A stretch of DNA of 64,000 nt from Amanita rubescens (Eukaryota > Basidiomycota > Agaricomycetes > Agaricales > Amanitaceae), in NCBI GenBank assembly GCA_015039365.1, contig WION01000072.1, positions 62,001 through 126,000 of the forward strand. Direction: 5' to 3'. Made by a program: the position numbers and the translations under genes. Shown here one piece after another: positions 23,191 to 34,260 of this stretch. Positions within the stretch are counted from its first letter, which is position 1. Each line of letters opens with the position of its first letter. Below the pieces are notes generated by a model. That model saw nothing but the letters and a program-made list of their open reading frames with translations, was not told the DNA's origin and ran no database searches.

Positions 23191-23451
23191 CTAAGAGTTA
23201 TATTCCAAGAAAAGCTATCAACAACATTAAGATAAGTACATCGGGACAATTGCGGCACGGCGAAAAAAGCGGTAGAAGGTTTGGGTGTAGAAATAAGCTA
23301 TTGCACTTTCGTAGTGCTCCAAGTCACGTACGTCTGCTTCTTATCCGCTAACTCTAGACGACCAGACCTTGAATTTGGCTCTCAGATTGCACCGCCATTA
23401 CAGTTCAACAAGGAAGAGGAATAAGTGCCTGCCACCGCGCAGGATACTAGA

Positions 23452-23771
23452 TGAGGCCGCATTGAGGCGGAGCATCGATAGTGGTCTCGACGTAGCCGAT
23501 GGATGTTATCACACTCGCCGTCATCTCGGAGCTTGAACGTTCAGTGGGGATGGTGACTTACGGGGAACTTGAAGCTGAAGCCGCTTTCGTACATAATGCT
23601 AATCGAAAGAAGTTTCCCCTGTTGTGGGAGCGGTCGAATAACCTTTGCCAGCGTGTAAAGCGTGTTACCTTGTTCATCGGAGAAGCCTACTAAGGTAGGC
23701 TGTTTGCTTACCTTGGAAATTCTGGATCCGAGTCGATCAGACAACAACGAAAGGTCGATCGCACAAAGCAT
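23452..23771 (-). CDS. possible small gene, short introns
   Basis: A minus-strand frame starts with MLCAIDLSLLSDRLGSRISK and continues to YESGFSFKFP. A possible last exon (SEMTASVITSIGYVETTIDA, stop at 23452) follows a GTAAGT. The implied introns are only about 30 nt, shorter than others in the window, so the model is doubtful. No family is recognised. Confidence 0.25.
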
Positions 23772-25481
23772 GGAAGAATTTCCGAAGCTAATTTAGGCTA
23801 ATTTGGATTAGGAAGAGATTCAAGAGAAAGAACATGACAAATTCCGAAATGAGTAATCAACTTGAAAAAGCAACGCCGCGCCAGACCTCCGTGTCCCGCG
23901 ACGCCGCGACGAAGAAGGTATTCTATCTTGCTTTTCGTTAATCTGAAAATCCAATTACTCGCCCTCATGAGTCATGGGTCATACCGTCATCCCACCTAGT
24001 TACAACCTTAATTGGCCGTTTCAAAATCTGATTGTTCTTGGATGATATCACGACAACAAATGGCAATATGCACTTGTAAGGAAAGGAAAAAACACCGGGG
24101 TCCTTGCTCTTTGGAAAGAGGTCTCGTATGTATTTGCCATTTGGGGAGGTGTTGGACAACGGTGAATGCCAGTGATCCGACGTGCCAGAACACGAGTGAA
24201 CACAAAACCTTATTTCTCCATCCCTGCTTTCGCGGTTGGATCATGAATCATGGTCCCTTTCAAATCATTGTCCACAGGTGATCCTCCTTGATCACAATTG
24301 ATCGCCTTTGTCATTAAAAAAGCAGAGCATGTAGTGGGAATGAGCTAGCATCAATGGGAAGGTAAAGCGACGGGTGGCGACGCTAATTTGTGATTACTAT
24401 AACGGTTTTGATAGTTCCTTTTTCTCTAAAATTCATTTTTAGCTGGAGAGCCTGTCGCCTTATTTCAAGTTCCGACCGGTTTTCAAGCAATCCTGACTCA
24501 AGCGAGGAAGCGGGGGGCGAAAATAGAAGCTGGAAACGTCGCAATATACCGACGACTTGGGTTTGTGAATCTGGACGACTGACGGAGCCTGACGCCGCAT
24601 GGCACTAAACGTTCCGATGCGAGTTATCTGTTTGAGGTGGTGGAGGTCGTTCAAGTTGTGAGGAGACCTTGCCTGTCATAATCTATGATGGATCTTCGTG
24701 TTGCTGGCGACATGCTCCTGACCGGGGAATCTGGTGACACCGCGGATTTTCTGTATCTCGCTAGGTTCGAGAATGACATATGACACCTGGGACATCGGAT
24801 CGGGGCAGGGACGTACCCTGAAGGTTGTGCCGACGTCGGTTCCCGGACAAACGACTTCGAGGAGGAGAACTGACCAATGAGTCAACCTCCGGTGAAACCG
24901 AGTCTGATTAACGCTCGCACAAAGTGCGAGGACCCTCGAGGGTACAAAAACATGTCGCCGATGAGTATAGTAAGCCGGAACTTAGATGGACACCCGAAAA
25001 TGGGTTAGCGCAGGAAGTCCTGTCGCACTTTATGTTTCAGTCGCTTAAGTAGGACATATTCTATGCAAATTGTGATAACTAGGCATTGTAGCGGGCTTGG
25101 GGAACCTGTTGGAATTATGGTGTGCGCGGCTTGAGCCTGCGCGTTGGGTCGCCAGTATGATAGATAGTAGCGGTCTGATGCCCGCAAATGGGACCTGTGT
25201 TATATTTGGCTAGCCAAGCTCCGTATTTATTATCTCTCGGAAAGTCCTCGATTGAATTTGGAATTGCAGCGTTTGATCGCCGTCGCAGCTGGTACCAGTG
25301 AATTGGTAACTTGGACGTCGCTGGCCACGGCGGTCGTCCGCGGCCATGCGCAACTTATCGTCATCTGAACATTTTTGGCGGGGGCTCTGTCGTTCTAGCG
25401 GCTGGCCGTTCAATAGAACTCCATTGTGTTTCTCTCAAATTGAATCGCTTCCCGGTTCTCTGCCCAGATTCTCCTGCAATT
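23772..25481. other. no supported gene; one coding-like fragment
   Basis: The only coding-like piece is a minus-strand stretch at 24676-24885 (SQVSYVILEPSEIQKIRGVT). It may be an exon of an unrecognised or decayed gene. Otherwise I see nothing. Confidence 0.35.
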
Positions 25482-26444
25482 ATGCCTGTTCTGTCAACTC
25501 TCTGCCCACCACTCGAATTGCAGAGGCTTATCCTGTCTTTCTTGAGGGTGGAGGATCTTTGGTCTCTGCAGATGACTTGCCACTCTAATCGTGCATCCGT
25601 ACAAAACTACCTGAAGAATAAATTCCATCACTATTTATCAGAAGTGCTGGACAATACAACTGGTAACTCAATTCAAAAGTTGGTATGCAATATGTTCCTG
25701 TTTTTTGACAATTTGCCAGGTGGTTGCGCTCTGATGCTGAGCCGCTTTTTGGAAATCTCGGATGCCATTATCGTGGGCGCATTTTGTTTGGCTATGATGG
25801 CGGATGAGCATGAAGGGCTAAACTGGTCCTTTGACTCTCTGCAAATTATTGTTCCAAGTGCGTTTGTTACTCTGTTGGAGGAGTATTTTGACCGTTCCGG
25901 CAACGAATGGTCCGTTGACAATCCTTTCATGGATAATACCCCCCTGGCATCGCCGCACGAACTGTTGGACTTCACAAATTCCCAGTCACATTTCGATCCT
26001 ACGTCCTCAGAGCTCACGAAGTCTCCTGGAAAAAGAGGAATTTCCATCTTTGTTTGTGACAGAAACGAGGTCATAAAATATTGTGCAGATGCGCCCTCTA
26101 CTGTATTCGCGTCCTTTGTTACACCATCGGCCCTCTTCTGCGCATACCCAGCGTTCACCTTTGGGCAATACGCCCTTGCCATGAATCGTCTCCCATCCAC
26201 CGCCTCGCTCTACTGGCATAGTATATTCCAGTACAAAATGCAGGTTACAAACATGCGCTGGAACCATCCTTGTGATGATGGCTGCCCTTCACTTTTTCGA
26301 CGCCTTACATCTTCTTTCGCTATCATCCCTTTCAGTGAGCCCCGGGAAGATATTACGTGGATGCTGGGCTCCAATAGGTGGTGGAAGATTAGAGCTGATT
26401 GTCGCAACCAACATTGCCCATATTTCGGTACTTATCTTGTCTAA
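25482..26444 (+). CDS. F-box-like hypothetical protein
   Basis: A single-exon frame of 320 residues starts at the ATG at 25482, and the frame is open upstream without an ATG. The N-terminus, PPLELQRLILSFLRVEDLWS followed by LQMTCHSNR, has the pattern of an F-box, the Skp1-binding helix cluster of SCF ubiquitin ligases, which would make this a substrate adaptor. The middle is helical and partly hydrophobic (DAIIVGAFCLAMMADEHEG) with an S/T-rich linker. The C-terminus has several Trp and Cys (RWNHPCDDGCP, then RWWKIRADCRNQHCPYFG), perhaps a zinc-binding or disulphide region. Uninterrupted coding over 960 bp suggests a real gene. The F-box call is motif-based and moderate. Confidence 0.55.
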   Translation: MPVLSTLCPPLELQRLILSFLRVEDLWSLQMTCHSNRASVQNYLKNKFHHYLSEVLDNTTGNSIQKLVCNMFLFFDNLPGGCALMLSRFLEISDAIIVGAFCLAMMADEHEGLNWSFDSLQIIVPSAFVTLLEEYFDRSGNEWSVDNPFMDNTPLASPHELLDFTNSQSHFDPTSSELTKSPGKRGISIFVCDRNEVIKYCADAPSTVFASFVTPSALFCAYPAFTFGQYALAMNRLPSTASLYWHSIFQYKMQVTNMRWNHPCDDGCPSLFRRLTSSFAIIPFSEPREDITWMLGSNRWWKIRADCRNQHCPYFGTYLV

Positions 26445-26759
26445 GGTAGCATTTGCTACTTGATACGGTGTCTCCTGACTGCGAATTCACATATTGCAAA
26501 TTTGTATGTACCATAGTTTAGCGAATGCCAACAGTTTGAGTGGTTCTTGTCTTCAACTACCAACTTAAAAGTTGTATCTACAATTGTAGATTAGAATACA
26601 ATTCATGATGTTATAAATTGACAATGACGATTATGTTCTTCTATACGTATTTTACAATAAGCACGGAGATGTGCGATAGCAAGACAACATTGAGAGCAAT
26701 CAAATTTGGTAACAAAATGAGTGTATCATTGCAAGAAAGCGACCGAGGGGGCGCGTCTG

Positions 26760-27168
26760 TTAGATGGCCTCGTCGTCGCGCTCAGCGTCGGTGTACTGGC
26801 CGCTAAAACACGACACGTCTGCGGTATCGTTGTCCTCGTTGTCAGCGTCGTAACCGTCGTCGCGATCGGCGCTGTACTCGACACTAAAACGCGGCGAATC
26901 GGTGAGGGAGGCTGGGAGTTTGCACGTTGAGGGTCGCCAAAGCTTCTTGTGGCATACGGGAGCGAGACAGTGAACGCTTACATATAGCGACACCAGAAGA
27001 CTCAATAATGAGTTGAAAAGGCAGAAAGGACTCAGAAAGGGCGTGCAAAACGTACCAAAAGGAACACCGATACATTGCGTATATATCGCAGCACGAGAAA
27101 GGGGAAAAGGGAGCTGAACGAAGAAAAACGTTAGCGGACGTGCGGGAAATGGAAACCAACCTACCCAC
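26760..27168 (-). CDS. possible small gene with acidic C-terminus
   Basis: Two minus-strand frames may join across GTAAGC...CAAG (36 nt): an upstream part with SRTSANVFLRSAPFSPF and a downstream part ending in a very acidic tail (YSADRDDGYDADNEDND) with the stop at 26760. Codons in the tail are GC3-rich, unlike the flanks, which supports coding. The family is unknown and the exon structure uncertain. Confidence 0.3.
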
Positions 27169-27645
27169 TGAACATGAATATCACAGCGTCCAAGAAACGC
27201 CAGTCCGCCACGTACGATGCTTGACAGAACGCAGCGTATTCAATTACCGGAATGGGAAGAAAGCCAAGCCGAGCTAGTATCTCTTGAAGGCTCTGACAAT
27301 ACACACTTCCCAAATGAAAATCCGTCGTCGAACATGAAACAACTCAGCCGAGACGCTCACTTGCCTGAAAAGGTGAGCGGAAATACGCCGTCATTCCGAA
27401 AATCTGCTCTGCGTCGTATCAATAAAGCCGCGAGCGAAATCGGATGTCAACTCATCACCGCTGAATAATATTCCACTCGATTTCCAACTCACGCCCTCGT
27501 TTACGAGAACCAAATGGCAGTGAACACAGTCGAATAGCCTCAGAGCAAAAACTTCGTTGCGAATCGAGGCTATGACAGGAAAAAGCGGTGAAACTTGACG
27601 GTATGACTGAGAAGGCGACGTTGGGACATAGATAGCGGGCTCGAC

Positions 27646-28365
27646 TCAATACAACGTACCCGTGTTTCGAACATAGGTGAAGAAAATCTGACATTGATGT
27701 TGCTGCCGATGAGATATTGTCGGCTGCTTGTTCGTGCAATGCCAAGACGCCTGCAGTTTCTCCAATTTTTTCACAGCTTCATCGAAATCTGAGCCAAAGT
27801 CCAGATCGGAGGGGCGTCCTATCGAAAGCTGAAATTTGATCTTTTCAAAGTGCATGCCAAACTTCGGACTGAAATTTCCCATGGGAGAAACGAAGAGCCG
27901 ATCCAGTTCTACACTCCCCACAAGAACCAGGACGGCGTCTTCACGTAACGGTTCCGAAGAGTTTCGTGCAGCGATGACGGCGTGCTTGTCTACAAGAATG
28001 TCCCCATGTTTCAGCGTTTTCCAAGCTACCGTATCATCAAATGCGGGATTGGCGAGGTAATTCGAATCGCGCATTAGACGGGTGCGATGCCATGTTGTAT
28101 TGAACGGTATCTAAGAATAGATGTCAAGCATCATACGCAGTCTAAGGGATGGGACGAACGCTGGTCATTGCTATGGACGCAACTCGAGTAAATCGCCGAC
28201 AACAATTTTCTTCTGCTTCTCAAGTTCTTTGATAGGCCCAGGTAGGATAGGACAAACACGAGCCGAATTCGGCAGAGGAGAATTCGGCAGAGGAGTTCCA
28301 CGGCGGTCAAGGTGATACACAATCAATTCAGTTTCAGACATAAAAATGACAGCACGACCTGACAT
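27646..28365 (-). CDS. hypothetical protein, two-part frame
   Basis: The downstream part (28074-27646 and some way upstream) reads YLANPAFDDTVAWKTLKHG, DILVDKHAVIAARNSSEP and VGSVELDRLFVSPMGNFSPK. It is well-composed globular sequence ending in a natural stop. Upstream, 28365-28171 encodes MSGRAVIFMSETELIVYHLD and a basic helix (IKELEKQKKIVVGDLLELR). The two should be joined by an intron ending in CTATTCTTAG, but the best in-frame donor (GTTGTC) is weak, so the gene may be damaged. The upstream part contains a tandem GGAGAATTCGGCAGA duplication encoding PNSPLPNS. No family is recognised. Confidence 0.45.
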
Positions 28366-29115
28366 GACGGCAGCTACGTACTAGTAGTGGGTGCGGTTAC
28401 CCCAGACTCGGTAAGTAATTATCTAAGGGACCTGCAGGGATAGATAACACTTACAATTCGCTCTTCAAAGAAGCAATGCCATGAAAGCTCACCCTTCTCA
28501 CAACAAAAAGGTTTATCTGAACATTGCCTAATAGGGTATAGCGGAGAGAGCGACAGGCCTCAAGTCAGGTCTATCGGTTTCTCTGCTGCTGAAAGCCTGA
28601 GACCTGCCCCTACCCTCCCGCATCAGCCTCAGCGACTCCCGGATCCACCCGCACCTCTAGCTGGTCCTCCGTACGGTCTAGGAATGGGCCGAGTAGGGCG
28701 ATAATAATTATAGACGATTTTGGCGGAGATACGCGCCTCGGCGCTGACGTTAATGATGAGGTTCCGACGCCGGCGTAGCGTAGCGTAGGTCTCGGTCTTA
28801 TGCTGATGAACCGACGCCATGTAACGTTCCCTTTAAACCGCGCGAACTTTAGCTAAGCAAATTATATAAGCATTTCCGCGTCACTTCCTATGCCTCACGC
28901 GTCAAAGCACCTAGTTATGTGGTAGTCGGTGTTAGTCGTAGTTTCGTACTCTCCGACTAAAATCTGACTATATAGTCGATTTTAGTCGAATGCAAGTCGA
29001 GCCTGGTGGTAGACAGGCTTAGTCGGTCATAGTCGGTCGTAGTCGGTCGTTGATCAGCGTGAAGTGATATTAAATTTAAATCTGTATGCCTGCCTGTACT
29101 TCGCGCAAAAAATGT

Positions 29116-29156
29116 GGGCCTCGGATCTGCCACCCGGTGGCCCATATTGACAAGTT
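29116..29156 (+). repeat. dispersed hairpin motif, copy b
   Basis: GGGCCTCGGATCTGCCACCC, then GGTGGCCCATATTG. The GCCAC/GTGGC stem is intact and the loop is shortened. Confidence 0.6.
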
Positions 29157-29640
29157 GAAGCTGAGGCTTGTATTTGCAAAGATGAGGTGGCGGCAGTCTC
29201 TTGATCCCCGTCGGCGCAGGTGGTGATCAGAGACCATTATTACAAAATAATGTACATAACATTAAACTCTTTAGATGACGAAACTCTGCCAGAGCTAGAC
29301 TCTAGTTCCTTTTCGTGGCAAATACTGTATAGCGGCAGTCCCGGGAACTTGGCGGGGCATTCATGCCGTCAGGGTCTCCTATCCCCGTCGGCGTTGAGCG
29401 AGTTACATAATTGCTCATCAGCCACTGAGCACCGTGCGAAGCGGAATTTCATACCCTGCATAATCATATATAGAAGATGTAAAATGCCAGCTTATTTTGC
29501 GTAAAATATAACTTGCAAATTCGGTGGAAAACACGCAAATGAGAGGATTAAATAGCTTGATCTATGTCAGTACTCCTGCACCTTTCAGGTAGAAAATCCC
29601 TCCGCATTTTGACCCATCTCAACCCCCGTTTTCGTACTTA

Positions 29641-29696
29641 CATAACTTGGCTAATATGGGCCGCCACTTCGTGCAGCAGGTCCGAGGCCTTTTTTA
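29641..29696 (-). repeat. dispersed hairpin motif, copy c
   Basis: The reverse complement reads AAAAAAGGCCTCGGACCTGC, a TGCACGAAGT loop region, then GGCGGCCCATATTAG and CCAAGT. It is the closest relative of the copy at 41751. Confidence 0.6.
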
Positions 29697-29735
29697 GTGC
29701 AGGCAAGGGTGCATAGTGAATCGTGATGCTCGCAA

Positions 29736-32700
29736 ATGAGATTGCCTCAGATAGGGATTGCTCAGAATGATGGGGTACTCCGAGTGGAGCGAGAGTCAGC
29801 ACACGTCAAACGAGCTGTAGAAGCAAAGGAAACCTCACCCTTGCTTCCCGAAATCTCAAATGACTACATAGTACCCACGCGCTCGTCTGATGCTCTTGGA
29901 CTTGTGGACTCGCGGCTCGCCCGACTATATTTCTTCATTCTCTGGCGAAACGGGGGAGAAACGGCAAGTCTGTGATGCTATTGTTAATATATTAAAAGTG
30001 AGGAATTATCCTCACCAGTCCCGGAAGACTCCATGTTGCTAGTTCCTGCTTCTGTCACCTCTCCTGCTCCCGCATTGCCAGCCGCACATGCTCGTGCACC
30101 TTCGGGCGAGCTTATACCACCCTTTGAGGTGGTACCAATCCGACACAATCTAAATGTCGTTAGGAGGAAGTCTCCTCACCTATCCCTCCTAGTCGCGGTA
30201 CTTTTCCTCGTCGGTCACACCACCTATTGAGGTGGTACCGAGACAACGTGACTATAGCGTTGTCAGTATACAAAGAGAAAGTGAGGAAGTCATCTCCTCA
30301 CCTGATGATGTAGCAGTCCTTATGCTGCCAAACCCTGCTTCCGTCACCTTGCCCGCACCCTCCGTTCACGCTGAACCTTCTTGTGCATTGAGGTGGTATC
30401 ACGATGACATAGCCCAAATGTCGTCAGTAAGATATCAAGAGTGAGTAACGTACGCTCACCATATCTTAGGACCGCTCGAAAGCAGTCCAAACTCCCGATA
30501 ACTCCTTCTGAACCTGCGAAAGCCGTGGTACACGTCCAGGAGCGGACGAATAGACGCTCCTCCAATCATGACAACTCTGTTTGTCGAAACTTGAAAAGCC
30601 CACCTAGCAGGATAACCGCGTCCGAATCGAAACTTCGAATCGGAAATATGGTTATTAGTACAAGGAAGCTAACAAGTTCCTTGAAACACGCACCTTCAGC
30701 CAAGGAAACCTCCTCGGTACTAAAGCCTTCGCCGGTCTCTTCAATACCGGCCACCCCTTCTTCGCAGCACCGTGCTAAGCTGAACTGTTCATCTCCTCAC
30801 GATTCTAAACGACGTGAATCTCGCGTCGTCAGTACGAAACCGGTTGTGAGGAACCAAAAGAATGAAATTTGTTATAAAGTCCCGGAGCCAGCCGTAAACG
30901 TGCGGACTGGTAAGACTTTGCTCGCATCCACTGCGAGAAAACTGCAATCGCTCAAAAAAACTGTTGAAATCGAGAGGAACGCACCTGCGCCTCTCGAAAC
31001 ATCTTAAGAGAGTGTAATCGAACGCTCTACGTCAAATTATGGACCTGTTGAGACACGGGTCCAAAATTCTTTACTTCCAATCGAATTTGGGGAGAAATGG
31101 CGGATCTACGACCCCACCGTCGTTAATATACAGCACATAGAAAGTGAGGAAGTCTCCTCACCTGATGCTTCGGTAGCGTCCACACTATCCGTTCCTGCTC
31201 CTGCTACCTCTCCCGTCCATCCTCTGCAAGTAGAGTCCCTTCGTCACTCGTTAGACGAGAACAAGCCACCCATCAACTTGATGGTATCCAGACGACATGG
31301 ACTAAGTGTCGTCAATGACAGATCAACAGTAAGTGAAGTACACTCACGGAACTCCCAGACTGTTCGAAGACAGTCTGATCCCAATGACTATCCTTCCATA
31401 GTTTCAGAAGGAAGGTACTTAGCGAGCGCTGCAGCGTACGTTCAAGAACGCAAACGCAGACGCTCACTCGATTGCGACGAAGCCATTCGTTGTGCCCCTA
31501 AGGGTCCATCGGATAGGTCGGAAGCTGAGTCCGCGTCCCTACGACAAGCCCTGTCTGTTGTTAGAAAAGAGACAGACGCGAGCGTGAACTCATGCTCACC
31601 AAGACATGATCCCGAAGATCCCGAAATCCTTCCGGTACAGCCCGAGGCTACTCTTCAGCACCTCAACATCCGGAGAACCATTGAGCTCTCCACCACTTGG
31701 TCAAACTCGCTCCCGCACCATCCAGAGTCTACGTTGGGAATCTCCCATGTTGAGGTCTCGTAAAAGTATTGCAGAAAGGCATCTTGAGGCATCTTGAGGC
31801 CGTCAACGTCGAGGAACGCGTTGAAGGTGATCCTCAAGATTTGGAGCTGCCTAACGAGGTAGAGACGCAGCTGCGAAACCATGCAGTCAATAACGAAGAA
31901 ACGAGTGGAGTCTCGCACTCACCTCCATGCGTGGTCCTCTCTCCACTCTGCCCATCAAACCCTGTCCGTCCCGTGCGGCAGGCATATTCGACCCCTCAGC
32001 TGGAAAGCTTCATGCTCCAGCTGAACCAATCTTCTGTGCAGTCGAATGTTATCCCCGACTGTCTTGATTCATCCCGACGACAAGTCCTAGATGTCGTCGG
32101 TGAAGGTGTTGGAATAAGTGAGAACTTGTGCTCACCCGCGCTTTGCACGGTCCCCTTGTCGATCTTCTCATCGGCGTTCGCCAATCCCGTGTTGTCCCTT
32201 CCAACAACCCAGTTGAATCTTCAACGCAGTCGGGTAATGAACTCGACTGGTCCTTTCGATCCCGACGATATCCTAACGACGTCGTCAGCTTATTATTTGG
32301 CCTGAGTACCATCAATTATTCACCGAAGCTCGAGGTGGCAACTCATTCCACCCATTCCCAAACCCGTTGGCTGTCTGGTCAACATCCTTAGCCGTTGTGA
32401 GAGCAAGGAGCTCTCGTGGCGAGCTCGGTGTAAGCCACCAGACTCGGCAGTAGCTTCTAGACAACGTAACAACGACGTTGTCAACACAAATGACAATCTG
32501 AGTGTATCGAAACTCTCACCTCTGATTCCACCTGCGTCGAAGACGTTATAAATCACCTGACGTAGTGGTCAACTACAGACGACGAGGTTATAGCGTTGTC
32601 AATAAAACAAACAGTATAGGTGAATACAATTCACCTTTATGCCAGCCGGAATCTTTGCCGCCCAGTGGAGATCCCGGTGATGTCCAGCTGTCTATGACGT

Positions 32701-32870
32701 GGCAGTGTCTGGCACAGCGTGCCAAGTCGCGACTCGGCAACCGGCTATCGCTTATACCGAATCTTAACGGTGCGTTACAAACGGCCTCGGAACAAGAATT
32801 GATTGCGACTACAAATGTCCAAGTTGTAACATCAACCATACAATTGCAATCCCTCTCAGATGTCTACTAA
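29736..32870 (+). repeat. array of paired hairpins in a broken peptide-repeat region
   Basis: About a dozen degenerate modules occur. Each has hairpin A (GAC-R-ACG ... CGT-Y-GTC, loop 6-9 nt), a gap of mostly 15-22 nt, then hairpin B (GTGAGG ... CCTCAC). Some are preceded by hairpin C (ACCACC ... GGTGGT). A stems: 30141/30155, 30242/30258, 30403/30418, 30809/30824, 31108/31119, 31291/31307, 31541/31556, 32074/32092, 32460/32475, 32578/32594. B stems: 29998/30009, 30281/30295, 30441/30455, 31144/31155, 32118/32131, 32618/32629. Stem bases change in pairs between copies. The modules also encode a degenerate motif, R-(R/Q)-x4-V-V-x6-S-E-x3-S-P, within S/T/P-rich frames (30232-30444, 30441-31007, 31278-31763, 31769-32305, 32565-32870) that shift phase. 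Neither strand gives one continuous protein. The function is unknown. Confidence 0.75.
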
Positions 32871-32882
32871 TACAGGTAGAAT

Positions 32883-33526
32883 CTACCGAATCTGAACTTT
32901 CATGGGCTCCATCGTCTTCGGGAATGTGACCATCAAAACACCGTTGTCCAACGATGCTATGATTTCACTAGCCTGTTTCGTAACGTTCAGTAATGCACTT
33001 GGCTTTAAGCAATGACCCAATTGTGTACCTTGACTCCCTGAGGAAGATATAGAGTTCGAGAGAACTTGCCGTAACGTCTCTCGCGTAGGGTATAACCATT
33101 CTCATCGTGTTCCGAAGAGATCTTGCTCTCTGCAGTGATAATCAGGCGGCCATTTTGAATGTCAATGTTGAGGTTCTCCTTGGATACACCCGGAATCTCC
33201 AATGTGGATGTAACTGTGTTTTTCTCCGCATCCTCGTGCAAGTCCATTCTATGAAAATCGTCAACTACCTTGTGTCGTTCTGAGAGAAATATGGAGTCGT
33301 ACCTCGGCCTCAGGACTTGTTGGTGGCGGCGCGTGCCTTCTGGAGGAGCAGACGCACTGACTGTGCCCCACCCTTCTTCGCCGATGCTCCACCCTTGGGC
33401 AGTATGAGGAGGAGATTCATTTCCCTCACTTACTTGCCAGGTTGAATCCCACTCTTCCCACCAGAGATTAGGAGGAGCAGAGGTTTCCTCACCCATAAGG
33501 GACATGGTGGTTGAGGGGATGAACAA
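32883..33526 (-). CDS. small heat-shock protein (HSP20 family)
   Basis: Three exons (33526-33303, 33248-33029, 32972-32883) join in frame to 177 residues. The variable N-terminus is Trp-rich (NLWWEEWDSTWQVSEG). The alpha-crystallin domain starts at RPRMDLHEDAEKNTVTSTLE (~70). It runs through IPGVSKENLNIDIQNGRLII and RERRYGKFSRTLYLPQGV to the conserved ASLDNGVLMVTFPK, and the protein ends MEPMKVQIR. These ATP-independent chaperones form oligomers that hold unfolding proteins in the cytosol. Introns are 54 and 56 nt (GTACGA...TAG, GTACAC...CAG). A second in-frame ATG lies seven codons in. I saw no clear heat-shock element array upstream, but did not search exhaustively. The frame is intact; the C-terminal I-x-I motif is weak (VQI). 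Confidence 0.9.
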
Positions 33527-34260
33527 TGAACAAGGTCAAACTTATGAAGATCTTGTTGTCGCCGAGATCCTCAAGTTGTTGCCCATCGGATTTGGCAGGA
33601 CTATTGCTGGATTCAGTCTTATGCTGTCTTATGCCGGTGCGTAAAATTGGACTAAATATACACTATCAATCACCCCGTTTCCCGAATCCCAGATGCCGGA
33701 ACTGTCTTTCGACATTTGAATGTCCAGCCGAGAGGCGAGCCGTTAAGAAACAGAAATTCGAGTCGAGATAGTCTAGGCATATATATGTCAACGGCACCTT
33801 TGTTATCGGACATACCACGAAGGCCAGTCTAATGCAATCATATGAAAGGCCAGTTCAGACAATTTCATACCTTGTGCGTCGCGCCTTCCACATTGCGAAT
33901 GACACCTGTTAGCTCCGCTTTAACAAGGACAAGGAGCGCTGTGCCAACAAGCTGAAAGCCGTAAATTCAAACGGAAACCATGTGAGTCACATCCGCTTCT
34001 GCCGGTGATCAGGATCACGCAATCACACTTGTGACATTCACTCGTTTTGGCAAGCCTTGGGCGCTACTCTGTGATCGATCGCCCTTGTGATTTCTGCACT
34101 GCTCTTTCCAGTCATTAGCCTAAATGTGAGCATCCGTATATGCTTGGCGACAGATCAGACCTTTTCCATCGAAAGGAGGCTAGCCTCCTGTTCAGTCTCG
34201 TCAGTGTGGAGTGGTGAGAGCCCCTAATCTCTCACATCTTTCCCGTTTTTGTGCATTGTG
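33527..34260. other. intergenic; short coding-like piece
   Basis: A plus-strand stretch just upstream of HSP20 (about 33530-33640) reads YEDLVVAEILKLLPIGFGRT and could be a decayed exon. Nothing else is recognised. Confidence 0.3.

Larger units (their letters stand above)
28366..29735. other. repeat-rich spacer
   Basis: No supported gene. Around 28925-29055 the word TAGTCGGT(C/T) and its complement recur many times. Two copies of the dispersed hairpin motif lie at 29116 and 29641 in opposite orientation. A short minus-strand frame at 28629-28820 is unconvincing. Confidence 0.45.

Noticed and set aside
29736..32870. One long intact repeat protein
   Set aside because: Stops and phase changes break it into at least six frames, and no GT-AG introns restore a single reading frame.
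33527..33640. Divergent gene sharing a promoter with HSP20
   Set aside because: A coding-like stretch (EILKLLPIGFGRT) overlaps the HSP20 start region and has no ATG, splice or continuation. More likely a decayed exon.
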